Source: Acinetobacter beijerinckii CIP 110307
GTDB taxonomy: Bacteria > Pseudomonadota > Gammaproteobacteria > Pseudomonadales > Moraxellaceae
Assembly (NCBI RefSeq): GCF_000369005.1
Contig: NZ_KB849766.1
Span: forward strand, 629,383-693,382
DNA: 64,000 nucleotides
Reading direction: 5' to 3'
Positions 1 to 8,146 of this stretch are shown here, piece by piece (position 1 is the first letter of the stretch; each line of letters opens with the position of its first letter). Both the position numbers and the translations under genes were made by a program. Under the pieces are notes generated by a model. The model ran no database searches and was not told the DNA's origin. It was given only the letters and a program-made list of their open reading frames with translations.

Positions 1-62
1 TATTAAACTGTAAGAGTTTTAATTTTTAATATTGTTGTTCAGCAGAAATTAAACTAACTAAA

Positions 63-671
63 TTATTGGACGATACCATAAAGAGTTGAAATCCAAATAT
101 TTTGCAGAACTCGAATTATGAGTTCAGAATCAATAGGATCTGAATGTCCAAAAACCTCAAATAAATATCTTTCTTCTAACCATATAAGTGCTCTAGCAGT
201 TTCCTCTACATCCAAATCTTTTTTAATTCTGCCAGCAATTTGTTCATTTCTTATATGCTGAGCTGCCGCAGTTATGAACTCCTGAATTAAACTACGGTAT
301 ATCTGATTAACGCGCTCATCACCACTCGCCGCTTCAACAAATGCCCTTAACACGCGACCATGTTGCATATAGACATCTACCGTATCGACGATAGCACGCC
401 TTAAATCCATCTCAGAATTGTTAACATCAAGCCAACCTTCAGCAATGTTAAATAATTCTTTACCAATAGTCTGAACAAGTTTCAAAATGAGATCATGCTT
501 ATCACGAAAATGTACGTAAAAAGCTGGGCGTTTTAATCCAGTAAACCGCATTACTTCATCGATGTTAAGCTCTCGAAATGGTCTTTCATTTAAAAACTTT
601 TCCGCAGCATTTAAAATTTCTCGCTCAGATTCTTTGGGATCATGTTTTGGCCTACGTCGAGAAGTTGTCAT
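63..671 (-). CDS. TetR-family regulator, EthR-like
   Basis: A 202-residue one-domain repressor of the TetR family. Residues about 15-60 form the DNA-binding domain, with the helix-turn-helix ending in FYVHFRDKHDLI, and the rest is a helical ligand pocket. The C-terminus (WISTLYGIVQ) and the ERYLFEVFG segment resemble mycobacterial EthR, as I remember that protein. The gene is divergent from an EthA-like monooxygenase, the same pairing as ethR/ethA. I infer that it represses that monooxygenase and senses a ketone- or ester-like compound; the ligand is unknown. The only start in frame that keeps the whole DNA-binding domain is at 671. Confidence 0.85.
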   Translation of the reverse strand: MTTSRRRPKHDPKESEREILNAAEKFLNERPFRELNIDEVMRFTGLKRPAFYVHFRDKHDLILKLVQTIGKELFNIAEGWLDVNNSEMDLRRAIVDTVDVYMQHGRVLRAFVEAASGDERVNQIYRSLIQEFITAAAQHIRNEQIAGRIKKDLDVEETARALIWLEERYLFEVFGHSDPIDSELIIRVLQNIWISTLYGIVQ

Positions 672-1060
672 ACTACCCTATCTTTAATTTGGATGTTGCC
701 ATTGTAGATACCAATAAAAGTTTCGACAAGTCTAAATGTTATCTTACAAAATTAATGATTTCTTCTTAAAAATTGGGGAAATTTCACAATCATTTTTAAA
801 ATAAAAAATAATATATACTTGTTAAAACAATTTTGAAAAGTTGAGTTTTTTAATATCTTATTAAAATGATGAGAAAAGAAAAAATCGATATTATTTTTTA
901 ATTAGAAAATTTTGCTAGCAATAGCTTTTTCTTTCTTTTAGAAAGAATATGCTAAAGCTCCATATACCTTATGTAAAATGCATTTCTGAATAAAAACACA
1001 TGATTGAAAACCAATAAAAAATATTTAATTATATAAATCAATCAGATAAATCTGCACTAT

Positions 1061-1101
1061 CCAATAATTACACAGTGTCATTGACACTGTGTAATTATTG
1101 G
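1061..1101. repeat. Perfect 41-base palindrome, candidate operator
   Basis: Two perfectly complementary 20-base arms (1061-1080, starting CCAATAATTACAC, and 1082-1101) are separated by one T. It lies between the divergent EthR-like and EthA-like genes, about 390 bases from the regulator start and 187 from the monooxygenase start. No T-run follows on either strand, so it is not an ordinary terminator. A TetR operator is the simplest reading. An alternative is an insertion into the gene remnant that follows, because the remnant's reading frame stays open through the palindrome. Confidence 0.6.
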
Positions 1102-1221
1102 ATTAATAATATAGATACGTCTCTACCTGCATTTATTAACGGTTTAAATGCTGGTAATGGATTCACACTGGATAAGGACTTTTATTCATCAGGAACATGG
1201 ATCAGTCAGAATAAAGATTAA
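1102..1221 (+). pseudogene. C-terminal remnant of an unidentified gene
   Basis: In the frame ending with TAA at 1219-1221 the DNA reads as a plausible protein tail that includes LPAFINGLNAGNGFTLDKDF and then YSSGTWISQNKD. No start codon or ribosome-binding site is linked to it, and upstream the frame runs into the 41-base palindrome. The residue composition looks like real protein and not random AT-rich DNA. I read it as the end of a decayed gene displaced when this block was assembled. The family is not recognised. The rest of the 672-1287 gap is AT-rich and shows nothing else clear. Confidence 0.35.
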
Positions 1222-1287
1222 TGAAACCATCATCTTAATAATCTAACTGATGTCCAAGTGCGTGAAATTTTGTAAAGAGGAAAAGAT

Positions 1288-2823
1288 ATGAATACATCAG
1301 ATCAAAATACTATCACTGATGTTTTAATCATCGGCGCAGGGATTGCAGGAATTAGTGCGGCGTACCATTTAAAAAAATATCGCCCGAACTCCACTTTTAA
1401 AATACTTGAAGGGCGTGAAGAAATCGGTGGTACATGGAGTTTATTTCGATACCCAGGTATTCGCTCTGATTCAGATATGCAATCTTTTGCTTTTGGCTTT
1501 AAACCATGGACAAACAAGAGAGTCTTCGGTAGCGCCAAAATGATCTGTGATTATTTACAAGAAACAGTGACAGAAAATCAAATTGATGAGCATATCCAAT
1601 TTGGTCACTACATGATGAGCGCTGAATTCTCCACTTATGAAAGTCTCTGGACAATTAAAGTTAAACGTAAAGATCAAAAAAACTTAATTACTTTCCGCTC
1701 CCGCTTTTTACTCATGAGTACTGGCTACTATGACTACAATGCTGGTTATACCCCTGAATTTAATGGAACTGAAGATTTTCAGGGACAGATTATCCATCCT
1801 CAGCATTGGCCAGAAAACCTAAACTACACTGGTAAAAAAGTCGTAGTGATCGGTAGTGGTGCTACAGCAGTCACATTAATTCCAGCGATGGCCCAAGATG
1901 TTGATCAGATTACTATGCTGCAAAGATCACCAAGTTATGTCATGGCTGCTCCAAGTACGGACTCTATAGCAAACACGCTCAATCGGGTTCTTTCTCCACA
2001 ACGTGCTTACAATATTATTCGACGTAAAAACATTGTGTTGACACGAGGTGTTTATAGTCTGAGTCGCCGCTTTCCTAACTTAATGCGTCGCTTTCTTATT
2101 TCTGATGTTAAAAATAATCTACCAAAAGATTTTGATGTGGCAACTCATTTCTCTCCTAAATACAACCCATGGGATGAGCGCTTATGCGTTGTACCTGATG
2201 GAGATATGTTTAAAGCAATTTCTGCTGGGAAAGCCTCGGTTGTGACTGATCATATTGAGCGCTTTACCAAGGATGGCATTTTACTTAAATCAGGTAAAAC
2301 ACTTGAAGCCGATATCATTGTGACCGCAACAGGTTTAAATGCTGTTCCATTTAGCAAAACGCAATTAATGGTTGATGGCAAAAAAATAAACTATCCAGAT
2401 ACAACTATTTTTAAATCAATGATGTTGTCAGATGTTCCAAACTTTGCGTTCGCATTTGGTTATACCAATCTAGCATGGACTTTAAAAGTCGATCTAGTGT
2501 GGAAGCATTTTTGTCGACTCATGGACTACATGGATGAAAATCACTACGAAACGTTTACACCAGTAATTCGTAATAAAGATATGAAACGTGTGCCATTGAT
2601 AGATATGAATTCAGGCTACATTCAACGCAGCATTGCTCAATTCCCTAGGGCTGGTACAGATGGTCCTTGGATTGTAAAACAAGATTATAAATTCGACCAA
2701 GAGCGACTACAAAAAGGTTCAGTGTTCGATAAGGAATTAATTTTTACCACTGCTCAATCTAAGAAAAAGCCACAGCTTGTTGCTGAAAAACCGATCCCAA
2801 AGCAGATAAAAATCCAAGCTTAA
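1288..2823 (+). CDS. Baeyer-Villiger flavin monooxygenase, EthA-like
   Basis: A 511-residue FAD- and NADPH-dependent monooxygenase that inserts one oxygen atom into ketones, or oxidises S or N, in the cytoplasm. It has the FAD-binding GAGIAG motif (16-21), GGTW near 47-50, the Baeyer-Villiger fingerprint FxGxxxHxxxWP as FQGQIIHPQHWP (164-175), a second dinucleotide motif GSGATA (189-194) and a late ATG motif (TATGLN). The order and wording, such as FRYPGIRSDSDM and YNPWDERLC, are very close to mycobacterial EthA as I remember it. A GAGG-type ribosome-binding site precedes the start. It is probably transcribed with the hydrolase that follows. The substrate is unknown. Confidence 0.92.
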   Translation: MNTSDQNTITDVLIIGAGIAGISAAYHLKKYRPNSTFKILEGREEIGGTWSLFRYPGIRSDSDMQSFAFGFKPWTNKRVFGSAKMICDYLQETVTENQIDEHIQFGHYMMSAEFSTYESLWTIKVKRKDQKNLITFRSRFLLMSTGYYDYNAGYTPEFNGTEDFQGQIIHPQHWPENLNYTGKKVVVIGSGATAVTLIPAMAQDVDQITMLQRSPSYVMAAPSTDSIANTLNRVLSPQRAYNIIRRKNIVLTRGVYSLSRRFPNLMRRFLISDVKNNLPKDFDVATHFSPKYNPWDERLCVVPDGDMFKAISAGKASVVTDHIERFTKDGILLKSGKTLEADIIVTATGLNAVPFSKTQLMVDGKKINYPDTTIFKSMMLSDVPNFAFAFGYTNLAWTLKVDLVWKHFCRLMDYMDENHYETFTPVIRNKDMKRVPLIDMNSGYIQRSIAQFPRAGTDGPWIVKQDYKFDQERLQKGSVFDKELIFTTAQSKKKPQLVAEKPIPKQIKIQA

Positions 2824-2892
2824 TATCACGATTAAATCCTATATCTCTGTTTTCAATTAAAAAGCAGAGATAAACAATAATTTAGGAAAAAT

Positions 2893-3819
2893 ATGATGGA
2901 AAATATTAAATTTACAAGTAAGGGAATTACCTGTTCTGCTTGGTATATCCCTGCAACTTCAGATGAGTTCATGACGTCTCGAGGACGACCTTGCATTGTT
3001 ATGGCAACAGGCTTTGGTGGTACAAAAGATACAGGGTTATTAGATTTTGCTGAGCCATTTAGCCAAGCTGGTTTTGATGCTTTCATATTTGACTATAGAG
3101 GCTTCGGCGAGTCAGCAGGCTTACCAAGACAACACGTGTCTTATATTAACCAACGTGAAGATTATCACGCAGCAATTGCAGCTGCACGAAGTTTGCCACT
3201 CGTTGATCGAAATCGAATAGTTCTATGGGGTACTTCATATTCTGGTGGTCATGTCGTTGTGGTCGCTGCACAGGATCAAAAAGTATCGGCAGTCGTCTCC
3301 ATGAACCCTGCTACAGATGGTTTAGCAGCGTTAAAACAAGTATTCCAATACGGTGGCCTAAAGCAAATAACGACTGCAATAGGACATGGCATAAAAGATT
3401 TAATTCATGCCATAGCTCAACGCCCTCCTCATCTCATCCCAATAGTTGGACAACCTGGCACAGCTGCAATGATTAGTACACCTGGTGCTGAAGAAAGCTA
3501 TACCTCTATGGCAGGTCCAACTTGGCGTAATGAAGTTTGTGCTCGTGCGGCCTTAGAAGTCTCATACAACCGACCAGTTACTTTTGCAAAAAATGTAACC
3601 TGCCCGACGTTGATACAAGTGGGTTCTAATGACCAAATTGCACCACCCGACCCAGCTCGCAAAACTGCCAGTCTGATTCAAGGTCCTTCCAAATTACTGG
3701 AATACCCTATTGATCATTTTGATTTCTACACAGAATCCTGGCACGGAGCAGTGCTCAATGATCAGATCAATTTTTTAAAGAAAACATTAGCCCCTAAAAC
3801 AAGCAAACATGAAAGGTAA
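2893..3819 (+). CDS. Alpha/beta hydrolase, DLH/CocE-like
   Basis: A 308-residue cytoplasmic alpha/beta hydrolase without a signal peptide. The oxyanion region is near ATGFGGT (38-44), the nucleophile elbow is GTSYSGG (113-119, Ser115), and a late Asp (QVGSNDQIAPP) and a His (DHFDFY) fit the triad. It starts 69 bases after the monooxygenase on the same strand. An ester hydrolase next to a Baeyer-Villiger enzyme makes sense, because the monooxygenase turns ketones into esters. ATG at 2893 or 2896 could start it; AGGA at 2884 fits 2896 better. Confidence 0.85.
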   Translation: MMENIKFTSKGITCSAWYIPATSDEFMTSRGRPCIVMATGFGGTKDTGLLDFAEPFSQAGFDAFIFDYRGFGESAGLPRQHVSYINQREDYHAAIAAARSLPLVDRNRIVLWGTSYSGGHVVVVAAQDQKVSAVVSMNPATDGLAALKQVFQYGGLKQITTAIGHGIKDLIHAIAQRPPHLIPIVGQPGTAAMISTPGAEESYTSMAGPTWRNEVCARAALEVSYNRPVTFAKNVTCPTLIQVGSNDQIAPPDPARKTASLIQGPSKLLEYPIDHFDFYTESWHGAVLNDQINFLKKTLAPKTSKHER

Positions 3820-4006
3820 CCCACTTTTCATTATAAAAACCATTTTAATTCAACAACATACATAAACTCATTCGACTATCTCAATAATTTAGTTCGCTAA
3901 TATTGAATAGTTAAATTGAAAGATATGTATGAAAACCAATCGTGCTACCAAGTCACTCATTTGAGTGCTTTGAAATACTCCTCACCAAGAACGAAAAGGA
4001 AGTCTT

Positions 4007-4882
4007 ATGTCACTCGTTAAATTAAGCAAAGATTCAACAATCCATGAAATCGTTTCGATTATTAAAAGAGATGGTGGTGTCATCATTGAGAACTTTTTAG
4101 ATGATGATACCACTCAAGATATTTATCAGACCTTATCTCAACAATTAGAATTAATTCCAAATGGTGTAGATGATTATTTTGCAGGTACAAAAACCCGCAG
4201 AATGAGTCGATTATTTGCCCGTTTGCCTCAAATGCCATTGGTAGCAATGAATCCAGTATTCTTGGACACTGCAAAAGCTATTCTTCAAACCCCATTACAG
4301 GCTTGGAGTGGTGAGCTTCAAATCGAATTATGCCCAGACATTCAAGTTGGTGTAACTCAAGCTATTCAGATTTGGCCAGGTCAAAAAGCACAACCGTTAC
4401 ATCGTGATGATACAGTTTGGATGTGGCAGCACCCCGTATACGGACGTGAAGCTAGAGTACAAATCATGTTCGCTGTGACTGATTTCACTGAAGAAAATGG
4501 TGCTACTCGCGTCATTCCTGCTAGTCATTTATGGGATGATGAAAGAGCACCGAAAGAAGATGAAACGGTTGCAGCTGAAATGAAAGCTGGCGATGCGTTG
4601 ATATGGATTGGTTCAACCTATCATGGTGGTGGAGCAAATGTAAGTAATGAACCTCGTATTGGTTTAACCATGTCTTATGATCTGGGTTTCCTGCGTCAAG
4701 AAGAGAATCATTATTTATCTCTTTCAACAGAAACCGTTAAAAACTTTCCAGATGAACTTAAAGGATTACTTGGTTGGAACATGAGTACAACATTTGTTGG
4801 ATTTGTTGAACACGATGGAATAATGATGAATCCAATTGATATGCTAAACAATCAAGAGTTTAAGACAACAGGAATCATCTAG
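4007..4882 (+). CDS. Phytanoyl-CoA dioxygenase (PhyH) family protein
   Basis: A 291-residue Fe(II)/2-oxoglutarate-dependent oxygenase of the PhyH family. The facial triad is visible as HRD (His132, Asp134) and a distal His206 in STYHGGG, with Arg217 placed to bind 2-oxoglutarate. Members hydroxylate fatty acyl-CoAs or small molecules, and the substrate here cannot be told. It follows the hydrolase by about 190 bases on the same strand with its own good ribosome-binding site (AAAAGGAAG), so it may be co-transcribed or have its own promoter. Together the three enzymes look like an oxidative catabolic cassette. Confidence 0.87.
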   Translation: MSLVKLSKDSTIHEIVSIIKRDGGVIIENFLDDDTTQDIYQTLSQQLELIPNGVDDYFAGTKTRRMSRLFARLPQMPLVAMNPVFLDTAKAILQTPLQAWSGELQIELCPDIQVGVTQAIQIWPGQKAQPLHRDDTVWMWQHPVYGREARVQIMFAVTDFTEENGATRVIPASHLWDDERAPKEDETVAAEMKAGDALIWIGSTYHGGGANVSNEPRIGLTMSYDLGFLRQEENHYLSLSTETVKNFPDELKGLLGWNMSTTFVGFVEHDGIMMNPIDMLNNQEFKTTGII

Positions 4883-4964
4883 CTCTTTGTCTAAGATATA
4901 AACATCAATATAGTGATGTGTTTTTCTAAAAATAGTGTATCGATAATATTGCTTGAAATGTTTG

Positions 4965-5004
4965 AACAAAGAAATCTCTAGCCATGGAGGTATCTTTGTT
5001 TTAT
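4965..5004 (+). terminator. Rho-independent terminator after the PhyH gene
   Basis: Arms AACAAAGA and TCTTTGTT enclose an inner CTC/GAG pairing and are followed by a T-rich tract (TTTTATTT). It lies between convergent genes, so it closes the catabolic block and may also serve the adeS end. Confidence 0.6.
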
Positions 5005-6077
5005 TTAAGCTTATTATTTTTTAACTCAATAATGAATGCGCTATTGGCATGAACATTTTCATATCGAATTGAGCCTGAATGAGCAAGAACAATTGCGTGA
5101 ACTACAGCCAAGCCTAAACCCGTACCTCCTAAAGCTTTATTTCTAGATTGCTCAACTCTATAAAATGGATCAAATAATTCTTTCTGATATTCAATAGAGA
5201 TTCCCGGCCCCTCATCAACTATTTCAAGTGTCCATTTGTCTTGCTGAACTGAAGATCTAATTCTCAAAACTCCAGGATTAGAATATCTGATTGCATTATC
5301 CACCAAAGCAATCAGAACTTGCTCCATACGACGCTTATCGCAGAATACAAGATCATTAGAAATATCGTAATCAATACTCAGCTTTGTCTCTTTTAATTTT
5401 TCATCAAACATCAGCACAACTTTTTCAACACATCTCAGAAAATCAATCGGCTCAATATTGAGCTTGAGTTGATTATTTTCAAATAAACTGATTGTTCTTA
5501 AATCCTCTACTAAATGAGAGAGCCCTTCCACTTGATTTAATAAACTTTTGATTAAATTTGGCTCTGGCTCAAACACGCCATCTACGATGCCTTGTAATCG
5601 TCCTTGTAGTACTGTGATAGGTGTTCTTAATTCATGTGCAATCGCTGCATTCCAAACTTGAGCATTTTGTACAGAGCTTTCTAATTTTTGTGCCATATCA
5701 TTAAAGTTTATAATTAATTTTGAAATCTCAGAAGAATGGATTTTTTGGTCATTTGCTCTTGCGGACAAGTCCCCCTCACTAATTTTATTCGCTGCATCAG
5801 CCAATGAATTAATGGGCACAATAAATCTTTTTGCCAATTGCATTCCAATAATTAAAGAAATAATTGAACCACATAAAATGACTATACCTAACCAAATCCA
5901 GTCAACCAAATGGAAATCTGTGAAGTCTCCTTGCAGAGAGCTTAGTGAAATCCAGCCATGATCAATTGCATAGTTATAAACTATATAGCCTACAAATACA
6001 GACAATAAAGTGATACTTAAATTCACCATACTAAAAGCAATAAAAAATTGCTTATTAATCCCTAATTTATTTTTCAT
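5001..6077 (-). CDS. adeS: Sensor histidine kinase AdeS
   Basis: A 358-residue inner-membrane sensor kinase of the AdeRS system that controls the AdeABC efflux pump. Two membrane helices (about 12-35 and 60-82) flank a short periplasmic loop. A HAMP region follows (about 83-135), then the H-box AIAHELRTP with His148 as phosphoacceptor, an N-box (DNAIRYSN), and the G-boxes DEGPGI and GGTGLGLA. The text follows A. baumannii AdeS closely. It lies 48 bases after adeR on the same strand and is likely co-transcribed with it. No truncation or broken motif is visible. Confidence 0.95.
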   Translation of the reverse strand: MKNKLGINKQFFIAFSMVNLSITLLSVFVGYIVYNYAIDHGWISLSSLQGDFTDFHLVDWIWLGIVILCGSIISLIIGMQLAKRFIVPINSLADAANKISEGDLSARANDQKIHSSEISKLIINFNDMAQKLESSVQNAQVWNAAIAHELRTPITVLQGRLQGIVDGVFEPEPNLIKSLLNQVEGLSHLVEDLRTISLFENNQLKLNIEPIDFLRCVEKVVLMFDEKLKETKLSIDYDISNDLVFCDKRRMEQVLIALVDNAIRYSNPGVLRIRSSVQQDKWTLEIVDEGPGISIEYQKELFDPFYRVEQSRNKALGGTGLGLAVVHAIVLAHSGSIRYENVHANSAFIIELKNNKLK

Positions 6078-6125
6078 TGTCTTTTCTCAACTTGTAGCAT
6101 GTCAGCTTGTTTCTATCCAATCTTA

Positions 6126-6854
6126 TTATTCTTGCGGATAATCAAGTCTATATCCCACCCCTCGAACATTAATCAGCATGTGTTCAAGTCCATGTTCTTC
6201 TAATTTCTTTCTGAGCTTACTGACATGGCTATCAACCGTTCTTTCTAAAGCATCACTGTCAGGCAAGCAATGATTCATCAATTCACCACGAGTGAACACC
6301 TTATGTGGATGATCAATCATGAGAAGTAATATTTTATATTCTGTTAATGTCAGATTGAGTAATGATTTTTTGTCTACCTGATTGATATAAACGCTATGAA
6401 TTTCAGTATTGATTTCAATGTTTTTGTAAAATAGGTTTTTTTGCGAAATTTGATTGTTTTGATGGGTTCTTCTTAATACAGCCTGAACGCGTGCAACCAC
6501 CTCATTGGGATTAAACGGCTTAACAACAAAATCATCTGCACCAATTCTTAAAGCCATCACCTTATCAATATCTTGATCTAGTGCAGTCAGCATAATCACA
6601 GGTGTCTGTGCTTTTTGACGAATTTTGCTCAGCACTTCCCAGCCATTGAGTTCAGGTAATTTGATATCAAGTAAGATTAAATCAATCGCTTGTGAGGCAT
6701 GGATTTCGATTGCCTGCTTGCCATTCATCGCTCGAATCACTCGCATACCATCACGTTTCAAATAGTGTTCAATAATATCGCCAATATCATATTCATCTTC
6801 TACAACAAGAATCTGTTTATCTCGGCAATCAAAAGAAAATGAAGATTCGAACAT
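6126..6854 (-). CDS. adeR: Response regulator AdeR
   Basis: An OmpR-class response regulator. The receiver domain (residues 15-130) has Asp63 in LLDIKLPE as phosphoacceptor and Asp20 in the acidic pocket, the same numbers as in A. baumannii AdeR. The C-terminal winged-helix DNA-binding domain ends with SHVSKLRKKLEE and VRGVGYRLD. An ATG two codons earlier (6860) is possible, but the MF-SFSFDC start matches the known protein. It is divergent from adeA and, by established knowledge, activates adeABC. Confidence 0.95.
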   Translation of the reverse strand: MFESSFSFDCRDKQILVVEDEYDIGDIIEHYLKRDGMRVIRAMNGKQAIEIHASQAIDLILLDIKLPELNGWEVLSKIRQKAQTPVIMLTALDQDIDKVMALRIGADDFVVKPFNPNEVVARVQAVLRRTHQNNQISQKNLFYKNIEINTEIHSVYINQVDKKSLLNLTLTEYKILLLMIDHPHKVFTRGELMNHCLPDSDALERTVDSHVSKLRKKLEEHGLEHMLINVRGVGYRLDYPQE

Positions 6855-6912
6855 AGACAAATCAACGAAAAATTTCAGTCAATCTGCATAATACGCTTAT
6901 TTATGTGTTGAT

Positions 6913-6933
6913 CTCCACACTTTTTCCACATTT
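6913..6933 (+). promoter_or_regulatory. Candidate AdeR-binding direct repeat
   Basis: TCCACACTT (6914-6922) and TCCACATTT (6925-6933) form a direct repeat, 11 bases from start to start, between adeR and adeA. In A. baumannii AdeR binds a direct repeat in this spacer, so position and form agree. The assignment is inferred. Confidence 0.5.
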
Positions 6934-7000
6934 CAAAGATGATGATTACACACTCAGTCAAAATAATAGCAGCATCAAAAACTCCAAAGGTTTGGACAGT

Positions 7001-8146
7001 ATGCAAAAGCATCTTTTACTTCCATTATTTTTATCTATTGGTTTAATTATCCAAGGTTGTGGCTCAGAAGAAACACCACAGGCTGAAACTCCCCCAGCTA
7101 AAGTGAGCGTCTTAAATCTTCAACCTCAATCTGTGAATTTTAGCGAGAATCTCCCTGCTCGTGTTCACGCTTTCCGTACAGCTGAAATCCGCCCACAGGT
7201 TGGTGGCATCATTGAGAAGGTCTTATTTACTCAAGGCAGTGAGGTGCAAGTGGGACAAGCGCTTTATAAAATTAACTCAGAAACCTTTCAAGCAGATGTT
7301 AAAAGCAATCAAGCATCTTTAAACAAAGCCGAAGCAGAAGTTGCTCGATTAAAGGTTCAATTAGAACGTTATGAACAATTATTACCAAGTAATGCGATTA
7401 GCAAACAAGAAGTGAGCAATACGCAGGCTGAATATCGTCAAGCGCTAGCTGATGTTGCGCAAATGAAAGCTTTACTAACAAGACAAAATCTCAATCTGCA
7501 ATACGCAACGGTTCGCGCTCCGATTTCAGGTCGTATTGGACAATCATTTGTGACAGAAGGTGCTCTCGTCAGTCAGGGTGATACCAATACATTAGCGACT
7601 GTGCAACAAATTGACAAAGTTTATGTCGATGTAAAGCAATCAATTGGTGAATACGAACGTCTACAGGCTGCCTTACAAAACGGCGAATTATCGGCAAATA
7701 ACGATAAAACTGTTCGAATTACCAATAGTCAGGGTCAACCCTACAACGTTAGCGCAAAAATGCTATTTGAAGATATCAATGTAGACCCAGAGACAGGCGA
7801 TGTCACCATTCGTATCGTCGTAAATAACTCAGAGCGTAAGCTACTTCCTGGAATGTATGTTCGTGTCAGTATCGACCGTGCATCTGTACCACAAGCTCTT
7901 CTAGTACCAGCTCAAGCAATCCAACGTAATAACAATGGTGATCCACAAGTTTATGTCATTAATGGCAAAGGTTTGGCTGATGTCCGTCCAGTTGAGCTTG
8001 GACAACAACATGAACAGTTCTACCTAGTCAACAAAGGACTGAAACAAGGTGACAAAGTTATTGTTGAAGGTATTGATCGAATCCAACCCAATCAAAAGCT
8101 TGAAATAAGTAATTGGAAAGCCCCTATCGCGAAAGGAGCTCAATGA
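7001..8146 (+). CDS. adeA: RND efflux periplasmic adaptor AdeA
   Basis: The membrane fusion lipoprotein of the AdeABC pump, linking AdeB to the outer-membrane channel. The start at 7001 gives a lipoprotein signal with a lipobox ending in Cys20 (LIIQGC). A longer frame from 6905 would bury this signal and is not preferred. Beta-barrel and lipoyl segments (EIRPQVGGIIEKV, VRAPISGRIG) surround a coiled-coil hairpin (about residues 85-150), as in the AcrA/MexA family. The stop codon overlaps the adeB start, which points to translational coupling. Confidence 0.95.
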   Translation: MQKHLLLPLFLSIGLIIQGCGSEETPQAETPPAKVSVLNLQPQSVNFSENLPARVHAFRTAEIRPQVGGIIEKVLFTQGSEVQVGQALYKINSETFQADVKSNQASLNKAEAEVARLKVQLERYEQLLPSNAISKQEVSNTQAEYRQALADVAQMKALLTRQNLNLQYATVRAPISGRIGQSFVTEGALVSQGDTNTLATVQQIDKVYVDVKQSIGEYERLQAALQNGELSANNDKTVRITNSQGQPYNVSAKMLFEDINVDPETGDVTIRIVVNNSERKLLPGMYVRVSIDRASVPQALLVPAQAIQRNNNGDPQVYVINGKGLADVRPVELGQQHEQFYLVNKGLKQGDKVIVEGIDRIQPNQKLEISNWKAPIAKGAQ

